From an uncultured Roseateles sp. (lineage in GTDB: Bacteria; Pseudomonadota; Gammaproteobacteria; Burkholderiales; Burkholderiaceae), in NCBI GenBank assembly GCA_946886855.1, contig CAMPJJ010000006.1, positions 31,703-95,702 of the forward strand: a stretch of 64,000 nucleotides of DNA. Reading direction: 5' to 3'. Shown piece by piece: positions 11,313-19,743 of the stretch (position 1 is the first letter of the stretch; each line of letters starts with the position of its first letter). Both the position numbers and the translations under genes were made by a program. Under the pieces are notes generated by a model that was not told the DNA's origin, made no database searches, and worked only from the letters and a program-made list of their open reading frames with translations.

Positions 11313-12290
11313 ATGACGACCGTTGTGCGCTTTCCTTCCGCGCTGGGGGACTGGGTCCGCCAGCATCTGGACAACGGCGTGGCGCCGGGCGAGCTGCGAG
11401 GCGCGCTGCAGGAGCGCGACATCGCGGCCGAGGCGGCGCAGGCGATCGTCGAGGCCTTCGTGCGAGCGCATCGCGGCGAGCGCGCGATGCCGGTGGATCA
11501 GGTCGAGCTTCAGCCCGGTTCGACGTCGATGGGAAGCTCGCCGGTGACGGGGACGTCGATGGGGACGTCGATGCAAATGTCGACGGGAATGTCGATGCCA
11601 TCGGCGATCGACGGCGCCCCGCCCTATCGATATGAGACGCCGCGTTTTCGCCCGGGCACATCGATCGAGACGGGCGACCGCGTCGTACGCGTGGCCGCGC
11701 GCGCGGAGCGACCCATGCTGGCCGTGCTCAACAGCGTCTTCAGCGCCGACGAATGCGAGGAAGTGATCGCGCTGGCGCGAGGGCGGCTGCGGCCATCGAC
11801 GCTTGTCGACCCGCGCACCGGGCGCGACGTCGTGAGTGGCCTGCGAAGCAGCCTCGGCATGTTCTTCCGCCCGGCGGAGACGCCGCTGATCGCGCGCCTG
11901 GACCGGCGCATCGCGGAGATCATGAACCTGCCGGTCTCGCACGGCGAAGGGCTGCAGATCCTGCACTACCCCGAGGGCGCCGGCAGCGCGCCGCACTACG
12001 ACTTCCTCGTGCCGTCGAACCCGGCGAATCAGGCGTCGATTGCGCGCAGCGGGCAGCGGGTCAGCACGCTCGTCACCTACCTGAACGACGTACCCGCCGG
12101 CGGCGAGACCGTGTTCCCTGCAGCGGGCTGGGCGGTCTCGCCGCAGCGCGGCAACGCCGTCTACTTCGAGCACGCCAACTCACACGGCGAACTGGACCAC
12201 GCCTCGCTGCACGCCAGCAGCGCCGTCACGCGCGGTGAGAAGTGGGTGGCGACGAAGTGGATGCGGCAGCGGACGTTCGTCAGCGCCTGA
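11313..12290 (+). CDS. 2-oxoglutarate/Fe(II) oxygenase, prolyl 4-hydroxylase-like
   Basis: 325-residue enzyme of the P4H oxygenase family. The C-terminal half (about residues 130-320) holds the iron-binding HYDF (H-x-D), SGQRVSTLVTYLNDV, PAGGETVFP, and the distal His plus 2-oxoglutarate-binding Lys region HASSAVTRGEKWVATKW. Such enzymes hydroxylate prolyl residues in proteins. Between the N-terminal helical region and the enzyme lies a Met/Ser/Thr-rich low-complexity stretch (about residues 69-92) encoded by imperfect GACGTCGATGGG-like repeats. It starts 13 bp after the preceding lipoprotein and could be in the same transcript. Confidence 0.88.
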   Translation: MTTVVRFPSALGDWVRQHLDNGVAPGELRGALQERDIAAEAAQAIVEAFVRAHRGERAMPVDQVELQPGSTSMGSSPVTGTSMGTSMQMSTGMSMPSAIDGAPPYRYETPRFRPGTSIETGDRVVRVAARAERPMLAVLNSVFSADECEEVIALARGRLRPSTLVDPRTGRDVVSGLRSSLGMFFRPAETPLIARLDRRIAEIMNLPVSHGEGLQILHYPEGAGSAPHYDFLVPSNPANQASIARSGQRVSTLVTYLNDVPAGGETVFPAAGWAVSPQRGNAVYFEHANSHGELDHASLHASSAVTRGEKWVATKWMRQRTFVSA

Positions 12291-12314
12291 ATCGGCGCGT
12301 CCGCATCCGCAGGG

Positions 12315-13058
12315 TCAGGCCTTGCGCGCCGCCCGCAGCCTTCGCATCACCGGCTCATTGAGCTGCTTCGTCAGCGCATTCCACTTCGCGCTGACCTTGT
12401 CGATCCTCGCCAGCAGCGGCTGCGCAGTCGCATCGTCGCCGCGGCCAATCGCCCAGATCGCGTATTCCGCCCAGGCTTCGACGCTGCCAAAGCGTTCCGA
12501 CGCGGATTCGAATTCCGCGCGCGCCTCCGCAGGGCGGTCCAGCGCCGCGAGCGATCGTGCCGTCAGCAGTGACACCGCCTCGGCGCGGAAGTTGTTCTTC
12601 TCGGCACGCACCGAGGCCAGGTGCGCCAGCGCCTGCGTGGCTCGACCCGCCGCGAGGAAGGCGCGAGCCGCGCCGAGCCGGATCTCCAGATCCTTCGCGA
12701 ACGGGCCGCGCAGGCAGGCCTGGAACTGCTCGGCGGACTGCGCCGCCTCGCCGGCATCCAGCAGCGCGGTGGCCAGACGCATCTGGTTCTGCGCGGTCGG
12801 GGTCTCGTCGAAGGCGATGCGCGCCTCGCGAAGCTCCCGGCCGGGATCCATCGCCCGACCGGCTGCGCGCATGGCGCGCTTGGCGCTGCGCTCGACCCGC
12901 GAGTGCGGCACCACGAACACCAGCAGGTAGACGAGGCTGCCCAGCAGCGGGAACGAGAACAGGATGATCAGCCAGTACAGCTGTCCCCCGTTGCGCACGA
13001 CGTGAACGGCGCAGAACAGCGCCAACAGGATGTGAACACCCAATCCGACGAATGGCAT
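12315..13058 (-). CDS. TPR-containing membrane protein with PLDc_N-like N-terminus
   Basis: 247 residues. Two N-terminal membrane helices (about 5-45, with FSFPLLGSLVYLL) resemble the N-terminal segment seen in cardiolipin synthases (PLDc_N), but no HKD catalytic motif follows. Instead there is a helical, TPR-like cytoplasmic region (about 85-225). Probably a membrane-anchored scaffold; function unknown. The ATG at 13058 is chosen because GGGAGGAAAAGGCG lies just before it. It converges with the oxygenase gene. Confidence 0.75.
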   Translation of the reverse strand: MPFVGLGVHILLALFCAVHVVRNGGQLYWLIILFSFPLLGSLVYLLVFVVPHSRVERSAKRAMRAAGRAMDPGRELREARIAFDETPTAQNQMRLATALLDAGEAAQSAEQFQACLRGPFAKDLEIRLGAARAFLAAGRATQALAHLASVRAEKNNFRAEAVSLLTARSLAALDRPAEARAEFESASERFGSVEAWAEYAIWAIGRGDDATAQPLLARIDKVSAKWNALTKQLNEPVMRRLRAARKA

Positions 13059-13167
13059 CGCCTTTTCCTCCCGAGTCCGATCGCCTTGCCGGCTGTTTTT
13101 TGCGACGGCGATTCTGCCTTCGGCAAGAGAAGGCGCCAAGATGCCAGAAGGTAAGCGTTCGTCCGCT

Positions 13168-14061
13168 TCAGCAGTGTTCCCAGAAGCGCTCGTTCCACGG
13201 ACGGAGGTCCAACTCGCTTGTCCACGCGGACTTCGGCTGCCGATGGAGGAACAGCAGTGTCTCCGCGATGTGATGGGGCTCCGATTGGGGATGCGATCGC
13301 CCTTCCTGCTCCCGGATATCGGCGTCGATCATCACGTGAGCCACATGGACGCCGCGAGGCCACATCTCGCGTGCGAGCACCTGAGCCATCCCACGCTGCC
13401 CGAATTTTCCTGCAACGAGGTTCAAGTGCTCTGCCCGCCCAATGATGGACGAGGTCGAACCGACCAGCAGCAGCGTGCCGTGCCCCGCCTCCGCCATCGC
13501 GCGGCATGCCTGCCGCGAGACCAGGAAGGCGCCGAAGCAGTTGTGGCGCAGTCCTTCCTCGAAGGCAGGCACCTCGATGTCGTTGATCGTGCCGGGGCCG
13601 AAGCTTTGCAGCGCATAGATCACCAGCGAAGGGGCACCGAACTCCCGCTTGAATTGCGAGAAAGCCTGGTCGACGGATGTCTCCAGCGTGACATCGCAGG
13701 CATAGGCGCGATGGTGGCGGCCGCCTCCCGGCAATCGATCCAGCAACCCTTGCAAGCGCCCGGCATTGCGCGACACGACGCCGAGCCGAAAGCCTTCAGC
13801 GTCCAGTCGCTCCATGAGCGCCTCGCCCAGACCAGGCCCGACGCCGAACAGCAGCGCACTGGGCGGCGTCGAGGCTTCGGCAGGCCGCTCGTTCGACGCC
13901 AAGGGCTGTCGCGGCGTGCCGGCATCCAACGCCGGTCTGCCGGTTCTCCTCGTCCTTGACCTGACCAGCCGCGTCGACTTCCCCCATTGGAAGGTCAACA
14001 TGAGCGGACCCATGGCCACCCTGCGCTGAATCTTCAGCGCCCTCCAGATCGTCGTGAGCAT
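13168..14061 (-). CDS. SDR-like protein lacking the catalytic tyrosine
   Basis: 297 residues. The Rossmann nucleotide site is visible as GVGPGLGEALMERL (about residue 73), with CDVT downstream and the Ser region GSTSS. At the usual YxxxK position the sequence reads LVAGK: Lys is kept but Tyr is Leu. It may thus bind NAD(P) without normal short-chain dehydrogenase activity, or use another residue. About 65 residues precede the fold, so a later start is possible, although GGAG is present before the ATG at 14061. Reads as a stand-alone gene. Confidence 0.7.
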   Translation of the reverse strand: MLTTIWRALKIQRRVAMGPLMLTFQWGKSTRLVRSRTRRTGRPALDAGTPRQPLASNERPAEASTPPSALLFGVGPGLGEALMERLDAEGFRLGVVSRNAGRLQGLLDRLPGGGRHHRAYACDVTLETSVDQAFSQFKREFGAPSLVIYALQSFGPGTINDIEVPAFEEGLRHNCFGAFLVSRQACRAMAEAGHGTLLLVGSTSSIIGRAEHLNLVAGKFGQRGMAQVLAREMWPRGVHVAHVMIDADIREQEGRSHPQSEPHHIAETLLFLHRQPKSAWTSELDLRPWNERFWEHC

Positions 14062-14196
14062 GATTTTTTCGCTCCATCCCTGACGACCTCAGCCTAGCGA
14101 ACCGACCCGGTACACGCCACGCTCAATCGAGGGGAAGGCGACGTGCCGTCGAAGAAAGGCGTCCAACGACGTCCGGGAAGCGCGCCGACAACGACA

Positions 14197-14217
14197 AAGG
14201 CGCCTCACGGGCGCCTT
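14197..14217 (-). terminator. Intrinsic terminator after the 108-aa gene
   Basis: AAGGCGCC and GGCGCCTT form an 8-bp stem around a 5-nt loop. On the minus strand it is followed by TTTGTCGTTGT, fitting termination of the gene at 14248-14574. Confidence 0.6.
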
Positions 14218-14247
14218 CGTTTTGGAAGCGGGGAGCGGGAAGCCGGC

Positions 14248-14574
14248 TCAGTGCACCAGGCCGATCCACTCGCCGCGACGCTGGTAGGCGTCGAACAGTG
14301 CCTGCGCGGCCGCCTGCAGCTGCCAGTCGCCGCGAGCGTATGCGGTGTTGAGGCGCTCCAGCGCGTAGAGGCGGTCGTACAGCATGCGGGTCGGTTGCAG
14401 GGTCAGGCCTTGTCCGGCCATCAGGTCCTGCAGCGCGTACAGCTCGTCCATGCCGGCCGAGCCGGCCACCGTCAGGCCGAGATCCGGCACCAGTCCCCAG
14501 GGAGCCTGGGCGGTTTCGGGCATCAGGTGCGGCGGGATGGCGGTGGTGTGCATGGCGGCCTCGGAACGATTCAT
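14248..14574 (-). CDS. Small conserved-looking hypothetical protein
   Basis: 108 residues, no signal peptide or membrane segment. The middle is strongly helical (ELYALQDLMAGQG, MLYDRLYALERLNTAYARGDW). No family recognised. An internal ATG at 14553 has a better ribosome-binding site (CCGAGG), giving 101 residues. It sits between two intrinsic terminators on the same strand, so it is probably its own transcript. Confidence 0.55.
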   Translation of the reverse strand: MNRSEAAMHTTAIPPHLMPETAQAPWGLVPDLGLTVAGSAGMDELYALQDLMAGQGLTLQPTRMLYDRLYALERLNTAYARGDWQLQAAAQALFDAYQRRGEWIGLVH

Positions 14575-14605
14575 GTCGGCGTGGGAGGGATCATGAATCG
14601 AGCCG

Positions 14606-14643
14606 AAAAAAACTTGAGCGGGAAAAGCGGGGGGTTTCCCCGC
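14606..14643 (-). terminator. Intrinsic terminator after dCMP deaminase gene
   Basis: GCGGGG (14627-14632) pairs with CCCCGC (14638-14643). On the minus strand the hairpin is followed by TTTTCCCGC and then a run of seven T. Confidence 0.6.
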
Positions 14644-14673
14644 CAGTTCGACGGATCACCCGTCGGCGCGAGC

Positions 14674-15195
14674 TCAGGTCCGGGGCTTGGCGATGAAGCC
14701 CGACAGGTCGGTGCACCAGACCGCCGCCGGCACGTCGAGCTCGTTGAGCGCCAGCACGTCGATCCGCGCATCGGTCAGCATCTTGGCCGAGGCCGCGTTG
14801 AGGCCGATCTGGTGGTCCTTCTTCTCCAGGTAGACCACGCGCTGGATGCCGACCTGGATGATGGACTGCACGCAGCGCGGGCACGGGTACTGCGTCGTGT
14901 AGATGGTGCTGCCGGTGAGCGGCAGCACGACGCAGTTGAGGATCGCATTGACCTCGGCGTGGACGATGTAGCTGTGGCGCGAGTTGGCCGGATCCGCGTC
15001 GTCGTCGGACCAGTAGGCCGGATCGTTGTCGTCGCAGCCGCGCGGCAGGCCGTTGTAGCCCACCCCGACGATCTTGTAGTCGGAGCTCGCGATGCAGGCG
15101 CCGTTGCGCTTGCGGCTGTCCTTGGAACGGGCGCCGGCCAGCAGGGCCACGCCCATGAACATCGAATGCCAGTCGATCAGCGGTTGGTTGTCCAT
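14674..15195 (-). CDS. Deoxycytidylate (dCMP) deaminase family protein
   Basis: 173-residue cytoplasmic zinc deaminase. The catalytic HAEVNAIL supplies the zinc His and proton-shuttle Glu; PCPRCVQ supplies two zinc Cys. The insert with YWSDDD and the CDDND region is typical of dCMP deaminases (ComEB type), which make dUMP for thymidylate synthesis. The ATG at 15195 is chosen because MDNQPLIDWHSMFMGVA is the usual N-terminus; 22 upstream in-frame residues look non-coding. Followed by a good terminator. Confidence 0.9.
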   Translation of the reverse strand: MDNQPLIDWHSMFMGVALLAGARSKDSRKRNGACIASSDYKIVGVGYNGLPRGCDDNDPAYWSDDDADPANSRHSYIVHAEVNAILNCVVLPLTGSTIYTTQYPCPRCVQSIIQVGIQRVVYLEKKDHQIGLNAASAKMLTDARIDVLALNELDVPAAVWCTDLSGFIAKPRT

Positions 15196-15382
15196 GACGG
15201 GGGAACGCGAGGGTCCAGGAAGGCGGAGAAGTGTAGTGGAGCGGTCGGGGCGCCGTGGCACGCGGAACGTCGACGCGGCGAAGCCATCGCGGAGCGGGCG
15301 AACCGCCGTGTCGGTTTTCTACAAGACCCGGCGGCGCCCTTGTCCGACAGTGAGGCCATCCCCACCGCACCCAGGAGCCGCC

Positions 15383-16570
15383 ATGAACACCGCCATCCAT
15401 CCGTTCCGGATCGAGATCTCCGACTCGCAGATCGACGACCTTCGCGCCCGCCTCGCCGCCACGCGCTGGCCGCAGCCGGTCGTGCGCGATTTCAGCCACG
15501 GCCAGTCCGTGTCGCTGGTGCAGGAGCTCGCCGACTACTGGCGCGACGGCTTCGACTGGCGCGCCCAGGAAGCGCGTCTGAACGCGCTGCCGCAGTTCAC
15601 GACCGAGATCGACGGCCAGACGATCCACTTCATCCATGTGAAGTCGGCGGAAGCGGACGCCTTCCCGCTGATCCTGACGCATGGCTGGCCGAGCTCGCCG
15701 GCCGAGTACCTGGACCTCATCGGACCGCTGACGGATCCGCGCGTCCATGGTCGGGTCGGCGCTCCGGCCTTCGATCTGGTCATCCCCTCGGTGCCGGGCA
15801 TGGGCCTGTCGTCGCCGCTGGCGTCGGCCGGCTGGGATGCGGCGCGCACCGCAGCGGCCTGGGCCACCTTGATGAAGCGCCTCGGCTACGAGCGCTACGG
15901 CGCGCAAGGCGGCGACGTCGGCGCCCTGGTCGCGCGCGAGCTGGGCATCCTCGCGCCGGAAGGCCTGGCGGGTGTCCACGTCCAGCAGATCTTCGCGTTC
16001 CCCTCCGGCGCCCCCGACGAGATGCAAGGCCTGACCCCGTTCGAGATGGCGGGCTTCGAGCGCCTGGACTACTTCCGCAAGTACGCCGGCTACGTCGACA
16101 TCCAGTCCAAGCGGCCCGGCACCCTCGCCTTCGGTCTGACGGATTCACCGGCCGCGCTGCTGGCCTGGAACGCCGAGCTGTTCTTCGGCTTCGAAGGGGA
16201 GCGCGTCACGGAAGTCGACCGCGACCGCTTTCTGACGCACCTGTCGCTCTACTGGTTCACCGGCACGGGCGGACAGGCGGCCGAGATGTACTTCGCCAAC
16301 GCCGCCAGCGGCGCCGGCTATCGTGACCTGCCCAACCCCACGCCGACGGCCGTGGCCGTGTTCCCCGACGACTTCCGCTCGGTCCGCAGCTTCGCGGCGC
16401 GCTCGCACACCCGGCTGCTACAGTGGACCGAGATGCCGCGCGGCGGCCACTTCGCCAACGAGACGGACCCGCAACTGGTCGTCGACGACCTGCGCCGGTT
16501 CTTCGGCGCGCTGCAGGCACCCGAGTCCCAATCACCCCGAGAAGGTCTGGATGGAAGGACCGATCGCTGA
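15383..16570 (+). CDS. Epoxide hydrolase (alpha/beta hydrolase with EHN domain)
   Basis: 395 residues. The N-terminal region IHPFRIEISDSQIDDLRARLAATRWP is the epoxide hydrolase N-terminal domain. The oxyanion-hole motif HGWP follows, then nucleophile Asp in QGGDVGA (about residue 178) and catalytic His in PRGGHFA near the C-terminus. It opens epoxides to diols. CCAGGAG before the ATG supports the start. The AraC-type regulator begins inside its 3' end (20-bp overlap), suggesting co-expression and possible regulation by the same stimulus. Confidence 0.9.
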   Translation: MNTAIHPFRIEISDSQIDDLRARLAATRWPQPVVRDFSHGQSVSLVQELADYWRDGFDWRAQEARLNALPQFTTEIDGQTIHFIHVKSAEADAFPLILTHGWPSSPAEYLDLIGPLTDPRVHGRVGAPAFDLVIPSVPGMGLSSPLASAGWDAARTAAAWATLMKRLGYERYGAQGGDVGALVARELGILAPEGLAGVHVQQIFAFPSGAPDEMQGLTPFEMAGFERLDYFRKYAGYVDIQSKRPGTLAFGLTDSPAALLAWNAELFFGFEGERVTEVDRDRFLTHLSLYWFTGTGGQAAEMYFANAASGAGYRDLPNPTPTAVAVFPDDFRSVRSFAARSHTRLLQWTEMPRGGHFANETDPQLVVDDLRRFFGALQAPESQSPREGLDGRTDR

Positions 16571-17243
16571 AGAGGAACGTCCGGCGGACTCGCCCCTGGT
16601 GGCGAAGATCCGCCGTGTCCGCCATCTCGCGGACAGTCGGGAGACGACACTCCCCGACGGCTCCTGGGACCTGCTCTTCGTGCGCCGCGGCGACGGTCCC
16701 GCGACGGTGATCCAGACAGGCCAGATCACCGCCCCGCTCGCGATAGACAACCGCGCGGGCGACGAGGTGCTGAGCATCGCCTTCAGAACCGAGGTCTACA
16801 TGCCGCGCCTGCCGGGACGGCTGATGGTCGGCCAGGGCGTGGTCTGCCCGACCGACCGGCAAGGGCGCTTCTACATCGGCGAGGAGCGTTTCGAGATCCC
16901 CCGCTTCGACAACGCCGAGCAGCTCGTGACGGCGCTCGCGCGCCAGGGCGTGCTGGAGCGTGATCCGGTTGTCCTCCGGGCGATGCAGGGCGCGCGCCAG
17001 CGGCTCGACGACCGCAGCATCCAGCGGCACTTCGCGGAGGTGGCGGGGCTCGGTCTCAAGACGCTGCAGCAGATCGCGCGCGCGCATCAGGCCGCCGAAC
17101 TGCTGCGCCAGGGGTGGACCGCGTCGCAGGTCGCTGCCGAGCTCGGCTTCTCCGATCAGGCGCACATGAGCCACTCGCTGAAGCGGTTGCTCGGGAAGAC
17201 GCCGAGAGAGATCGCGCAAGGATTGCCGCCAGCGGTACGTTGA
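16551..17243 (+). CDS. AraC-family transcriptional regulator
   Basis: 230 residues with a beta-rich N-terminal sensing region and a C-terminal double helix-turn-helix (about residues 150-225): LKTLQQIARAHQAAELL and ASQVAAELGFSDQAHMSHSL, ending in the usual GKTPREI. The ATG at 16551 overlaps the epoxide hydrolase end, so it is likely translated from the same mRNA and may control that gene. Effector unknown. Confidence 0.85.
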   Translation: MEGPIAEEERPADSPLVAKIRRVRHLADSRETTLPDGSWDLLFVRRGDGPATVIQTGQITAPLAIDNRAGDEVLSIAFRTEVYMPRLPGRLMVGQGVVCPTDRQGRFYIGEERFEIPRFDNAEQLVTALARQGVLERDPVVLRAMQGARQRLDDRSIQRHFAEVAGLGLKTLQQIARAHQAAELLRQGWTASQVAAELGFSDQAHMSHSLKRLLGKTPREIAQGLPPAVR

Positions 17244-17378
17244 ATGCGCCCATCCACTCCGGGATCTTGCATTTCCTCGGTACCTGCGGACCTGTACATG
17301 GCGTTTCCAACACGCGCACGCCCATCGAGCGACCTCGGCAGCGCGCCATGGCGCTGCGCTGCTGGACAAGCGCGCGGC

Positions 17379-17873
17379 CTACTTGGCGACCAGCACACCC
17401 TTGTTCGCCAACGCATCCGCGCGCTCGTTGCCCGGATCGCCGGCGTGGCCCTTGACCCAGCGCCACTCGACCGTGTGCAGCTTGCGCAGCGCCTCCAGGC
17501 GTTGCCACAGGTCGGCGTTCTTCACCGGCTTGCCGTCCGCCGTCTTCCAGCCGCGGCGCTGCCAGCCCGAGATCCACTCGGTCATGCCCTTGCGCACGTA
17601 CTCGCTGTCCGTGTAGATCACGATGTTGCAGCTGCGCTTGAGCGAGGTCAGCGCCTCTATCACCGCCGTCAGCTCCATGCGGTTGTTCGTCGTGTTGCGC
17701 TCGCCGCCGAACAGCTCCTTCTCGTGGTCGCCGCTCTTGAGCCACGCGCCCCAGCCGCCCGGGCCCGGATTGCCCTTGCAGGCGCCGTCGGTGTAGATGA
17801 CGACGGGCGGCTTGGCGATCTTCGGCGCGGCGGGAGCGGGAGCGGGAGAGGCAGAGGATTCGGTATCGGTCAT
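17379..17873 (-). CDS. rnhA: Ribonuclease HI
   Basis: 164-residue endonuclease that degrades RNA in RNA-DNA hybrids. All four acidic residues are present: [31 protein letters not shown] and [15 protein letters not shown]. An N-terminal Ala/Pro-rich extension of about 20 residues precedes the fold. It lies 88 bp after the methyltransferase gene on the same strand; rnhA next to gloB/methyltransferase genes is a common proteobacterial arrangement. Confidence 0.96.
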   Translation of the reverse strand: MTDTESSASPAPAPAAPKIAKPPVVIYTDGACKGNPGPGGWGAWLKSGDHEKELFGGERNTTNNRMELTAVIEALTSLKRSCNIVIYTDSEYVRKGMTEWISGWQRRGWKTADGKPVKNADLWQRLEALRKLHTVEWRWVKGHAGDPGNERADALANKGVLVAK

Positions 17874-17961
17874 GAAGCAGTCGGAAAGGGAACGGGGAAG
17901 GTCGACCTCAAGTCGGCTCAGGTGAGGCTCAGGTGCGGCTCAAGTGGAGACAGCATGGAGA

Positions 17962-18924
17962 TCAATCGACCTCGACATCGTCGCGATGATGATGGTGATG
18001 ATGCACCGCCGCCACCGCCGGCGCGGTCTTGGCGGCGCGCTTCTTGTGGCGTGCCAGCCCGATCAGCCGCATGCCGTGCACGCGCTTGACCGCGATGACG
18101 CCGTACAGCGCGCCCAGCACCGTCCACCACTTGCCGCCGGGCTTCTCGATCCATTGCCAGCGCGCGAGCCAGGCATCGCTCAGCAGCGGCGGCCGGTAGC
18201 AGCCGAACTGCGCGCGCTCGACCTCGAAGGACAGCAGCCGCAACCAGTCGCGCAGCCGCCAGTAACCCAGGTACTCGCGCTCCTCCGGCAGGTAGAGCCG
18301 CGGCGGGCGGCCCAGCATGCGACCGTTGACGCGGGCGAGATTCTGCCTCACCGCCCAGAGGCTGGCCGGGTTCAGACCGAGGATCACGACGCGTCCCTCG
18401 GGCCGCAGCACGCGCTCGACCTCGCGCAGGCAGCGGTGCGGATCGGCGGCCTGCTCCAACGTGTGCGGCAACAGCACCAGGTCCAGGCTGTTGGCCTCGA
18501 ACGGCAGGGCGTCGAACTCGCAATAGACCGCCGCGCGACCCGCGCCCTCCAAGCCCGGGGCCAGCTCGGCCTGGGGCTCGGGCTGGTACTCCAGCGGATG
18601 CGCGATCACGCCCTGCCGCGGCGGCCCGGCGACGCCGTCCTCGAACGGCCCGTGGTTCAAGGCCAGCCATCGGTTGCTCATCCGGTTGGTGCGCAGGCCC
18701 TGCAGCTGCGGGAAACCGAGCTGCAGCGCGTGGTACCCGAACCAGTCGATCACGGCCGCGTCGATGAAGCGCTGTTCCCACGCCAGCAGGTAGCGCCCGG
18801 CGGGCGTGCGCAACCAGTGCGCGAACTCCGCCGCGGCGGTGTCCGGCCGGAAGTGCGCCTCTACAATCGGCGACTTCCCGGCGCTGTCGTCGCTTGTGTC
18901 GTTGTCCTGGCCCGGAGTCTTCAT
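17962..18924 (-). CDS. SAM-dependent methyltransferase with natural histidine-run tail
   Basis: 320-residue methyltransferase. Recognisable parts are DALPFEANSLDLVLLPHTLEQAADPHRCLREVERVLRPEG split over the middle, as in class I enzymes found beside gloB and rnhA. The usual glycine-rich SAM motif is weak. The C-terminus is basic and ends AAVHHHHHHRDDVEVD, a natural run of six histidines. The ATG at 18924 is 26 bp from the divergent gloB start, so its promoter must lie within gloB. Substrate unknown. Confidence 0.8.
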   Translation of the reverse strand: MKTPGQDNDTSDDSAGKSPIVEAHFRPDTAAAEFAHWLRTPAGRYLLAWEQRFIDAAVIDWFGYHALQLGFPQLQGLRTNRMSNRWLALNHGPFEDGVAGPPRQGVIAHPLEYQPEPQAELAPGLEGAGRAAVYCEFDALPFEANSLDLVLLPHTLEQAADPHRCLREVERVLRPEGRVVILGLNPASLWAVRQNLARVNGRMLGRPPRLYLPEEREYLGYWRLRDWLRLLSFEVERAQFGCYRPPLLSDAWLARWQWIEKPGGKWWTVLGALYGVIAVKRVHGMRLIGLARHKKRAAKTAPAVAAVHHHHHHRDDVEVD

Positions 18925-18950
18925 CGCTGGGACCTGATCCCCTTGCCTGC

Positions 18951-19736
18951 ATGAACCTGGTCGCCGTTCCCGCCTTCTCAGACAACTATCTCTGGCTGCT
19001 GCATGACGGCCGGTCGGCACTCGTGGTCGACCCGGGCGACGCGGCACCGGTGAAGGCGGCGCTGCGTTCGCTGGGACTGGACCTGCGAGGCATTCTAGTG
19101 ACCCATCACCATGCCGATCATGTCGGCGGGCTGCGCGAATTGATGCCCTTGCTGACCGAGGGCGCAAAGGTCTGGGGGCCGGCTGGTGAATCCATGCCGG
19201 TGACCGTCGAACCCTTGAGCGAAGGCGACCGGTTCGAAGTCCTCGGCCAGGTCGTCGACGTGCTCGACGTCCCCGGCCACACCGCCGGTCACATCGCTTT
19301 CGTGTTGAGGCGCCCCAGCGACGGCGGCGCGCCTATCCTGTTCTGCGGCGACACGCTGTTCTCCGCGGGCTGCGGCCGGCTCTTCGAGGGCACCCCGGCG
19401 CAGATGCACGACTCGCTGTCCAAGCTCGCGGCGCTCCCCGCGGACACCCGCGTCTGCTGTGCGCACGAGTACACCTTGTCGAATCTGCGATTTGCTCGCA
19501 CAGTCGAGCCCCAGAACGAGGCGGTCGCGCGCCACGAGGCCTGGTGTCTGGCCCGGCGCGAGCAGTCGCTGCCCACCCTGCCCTCCACCATCGCCGTGGA
19601 GCTCCAGATCAACCCCTTCCTGCGCTGCGCGCACGCCGACGTCCGCGAGGCCGCCCAGCGCCACGATCCGAGCGTGACGTCGCAGCCGGCCTCCGTCCTG
19701 GCCGGCCTGCGTCAATGGAAGAACGAATTCCGCTGA
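18951..19736 (+). CDS. gloB: Hydroxyacylglutathione hydrolase (glyoxalase II)
   Basis: 261-residue metallo-beta-lactamase-fold enzyme that hydrolyses S-lactoylglutathione in methylglyoxal detoxification. The metal motif THHHADHVGG, further ligands in VPGHTAGH, FCGDTLFSAGCGRLFEG and CAHEYTLSNLRFA are all present, and the C-terminal domain ends with the expected LRQWKNEFR. The ATG at 18951 matches the family N-terminus MNLVAVPAFSDNYLWLL. Confidence 0.95.
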   Translation: MNLVAVPAFSDNYLWLLHDGRSALVVDPGDAAPVKAALRSLGLDLRGILVTHHHADHVGGLRELMPLLTEGAKVWGPAGESMPVTVEPLSEGDRFEVLGQVVDVLDVPGHTAGHIAFVLRRPSDGGAPILFCGDTLFSAGCGRLFEGTPAQMHDSLSKLAALPADTRVCCAHEYTLSNLRFARTVEPQNEAVARHEAWCLARREQSLPTLPSTIAVELQINPFLRCAHADVREAAQRHDPSVTSQPASVLAGLRQWKNEFR

Positions 19737-19743
19737 GCCTCCG

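Noticed and set aside
14143..16326. 727-codon plus-strand frame
   Set aside because: Runs antisense to dCMP deaminase and out of frame with the epoxide hydrolase; composition typical of a shadow frame.
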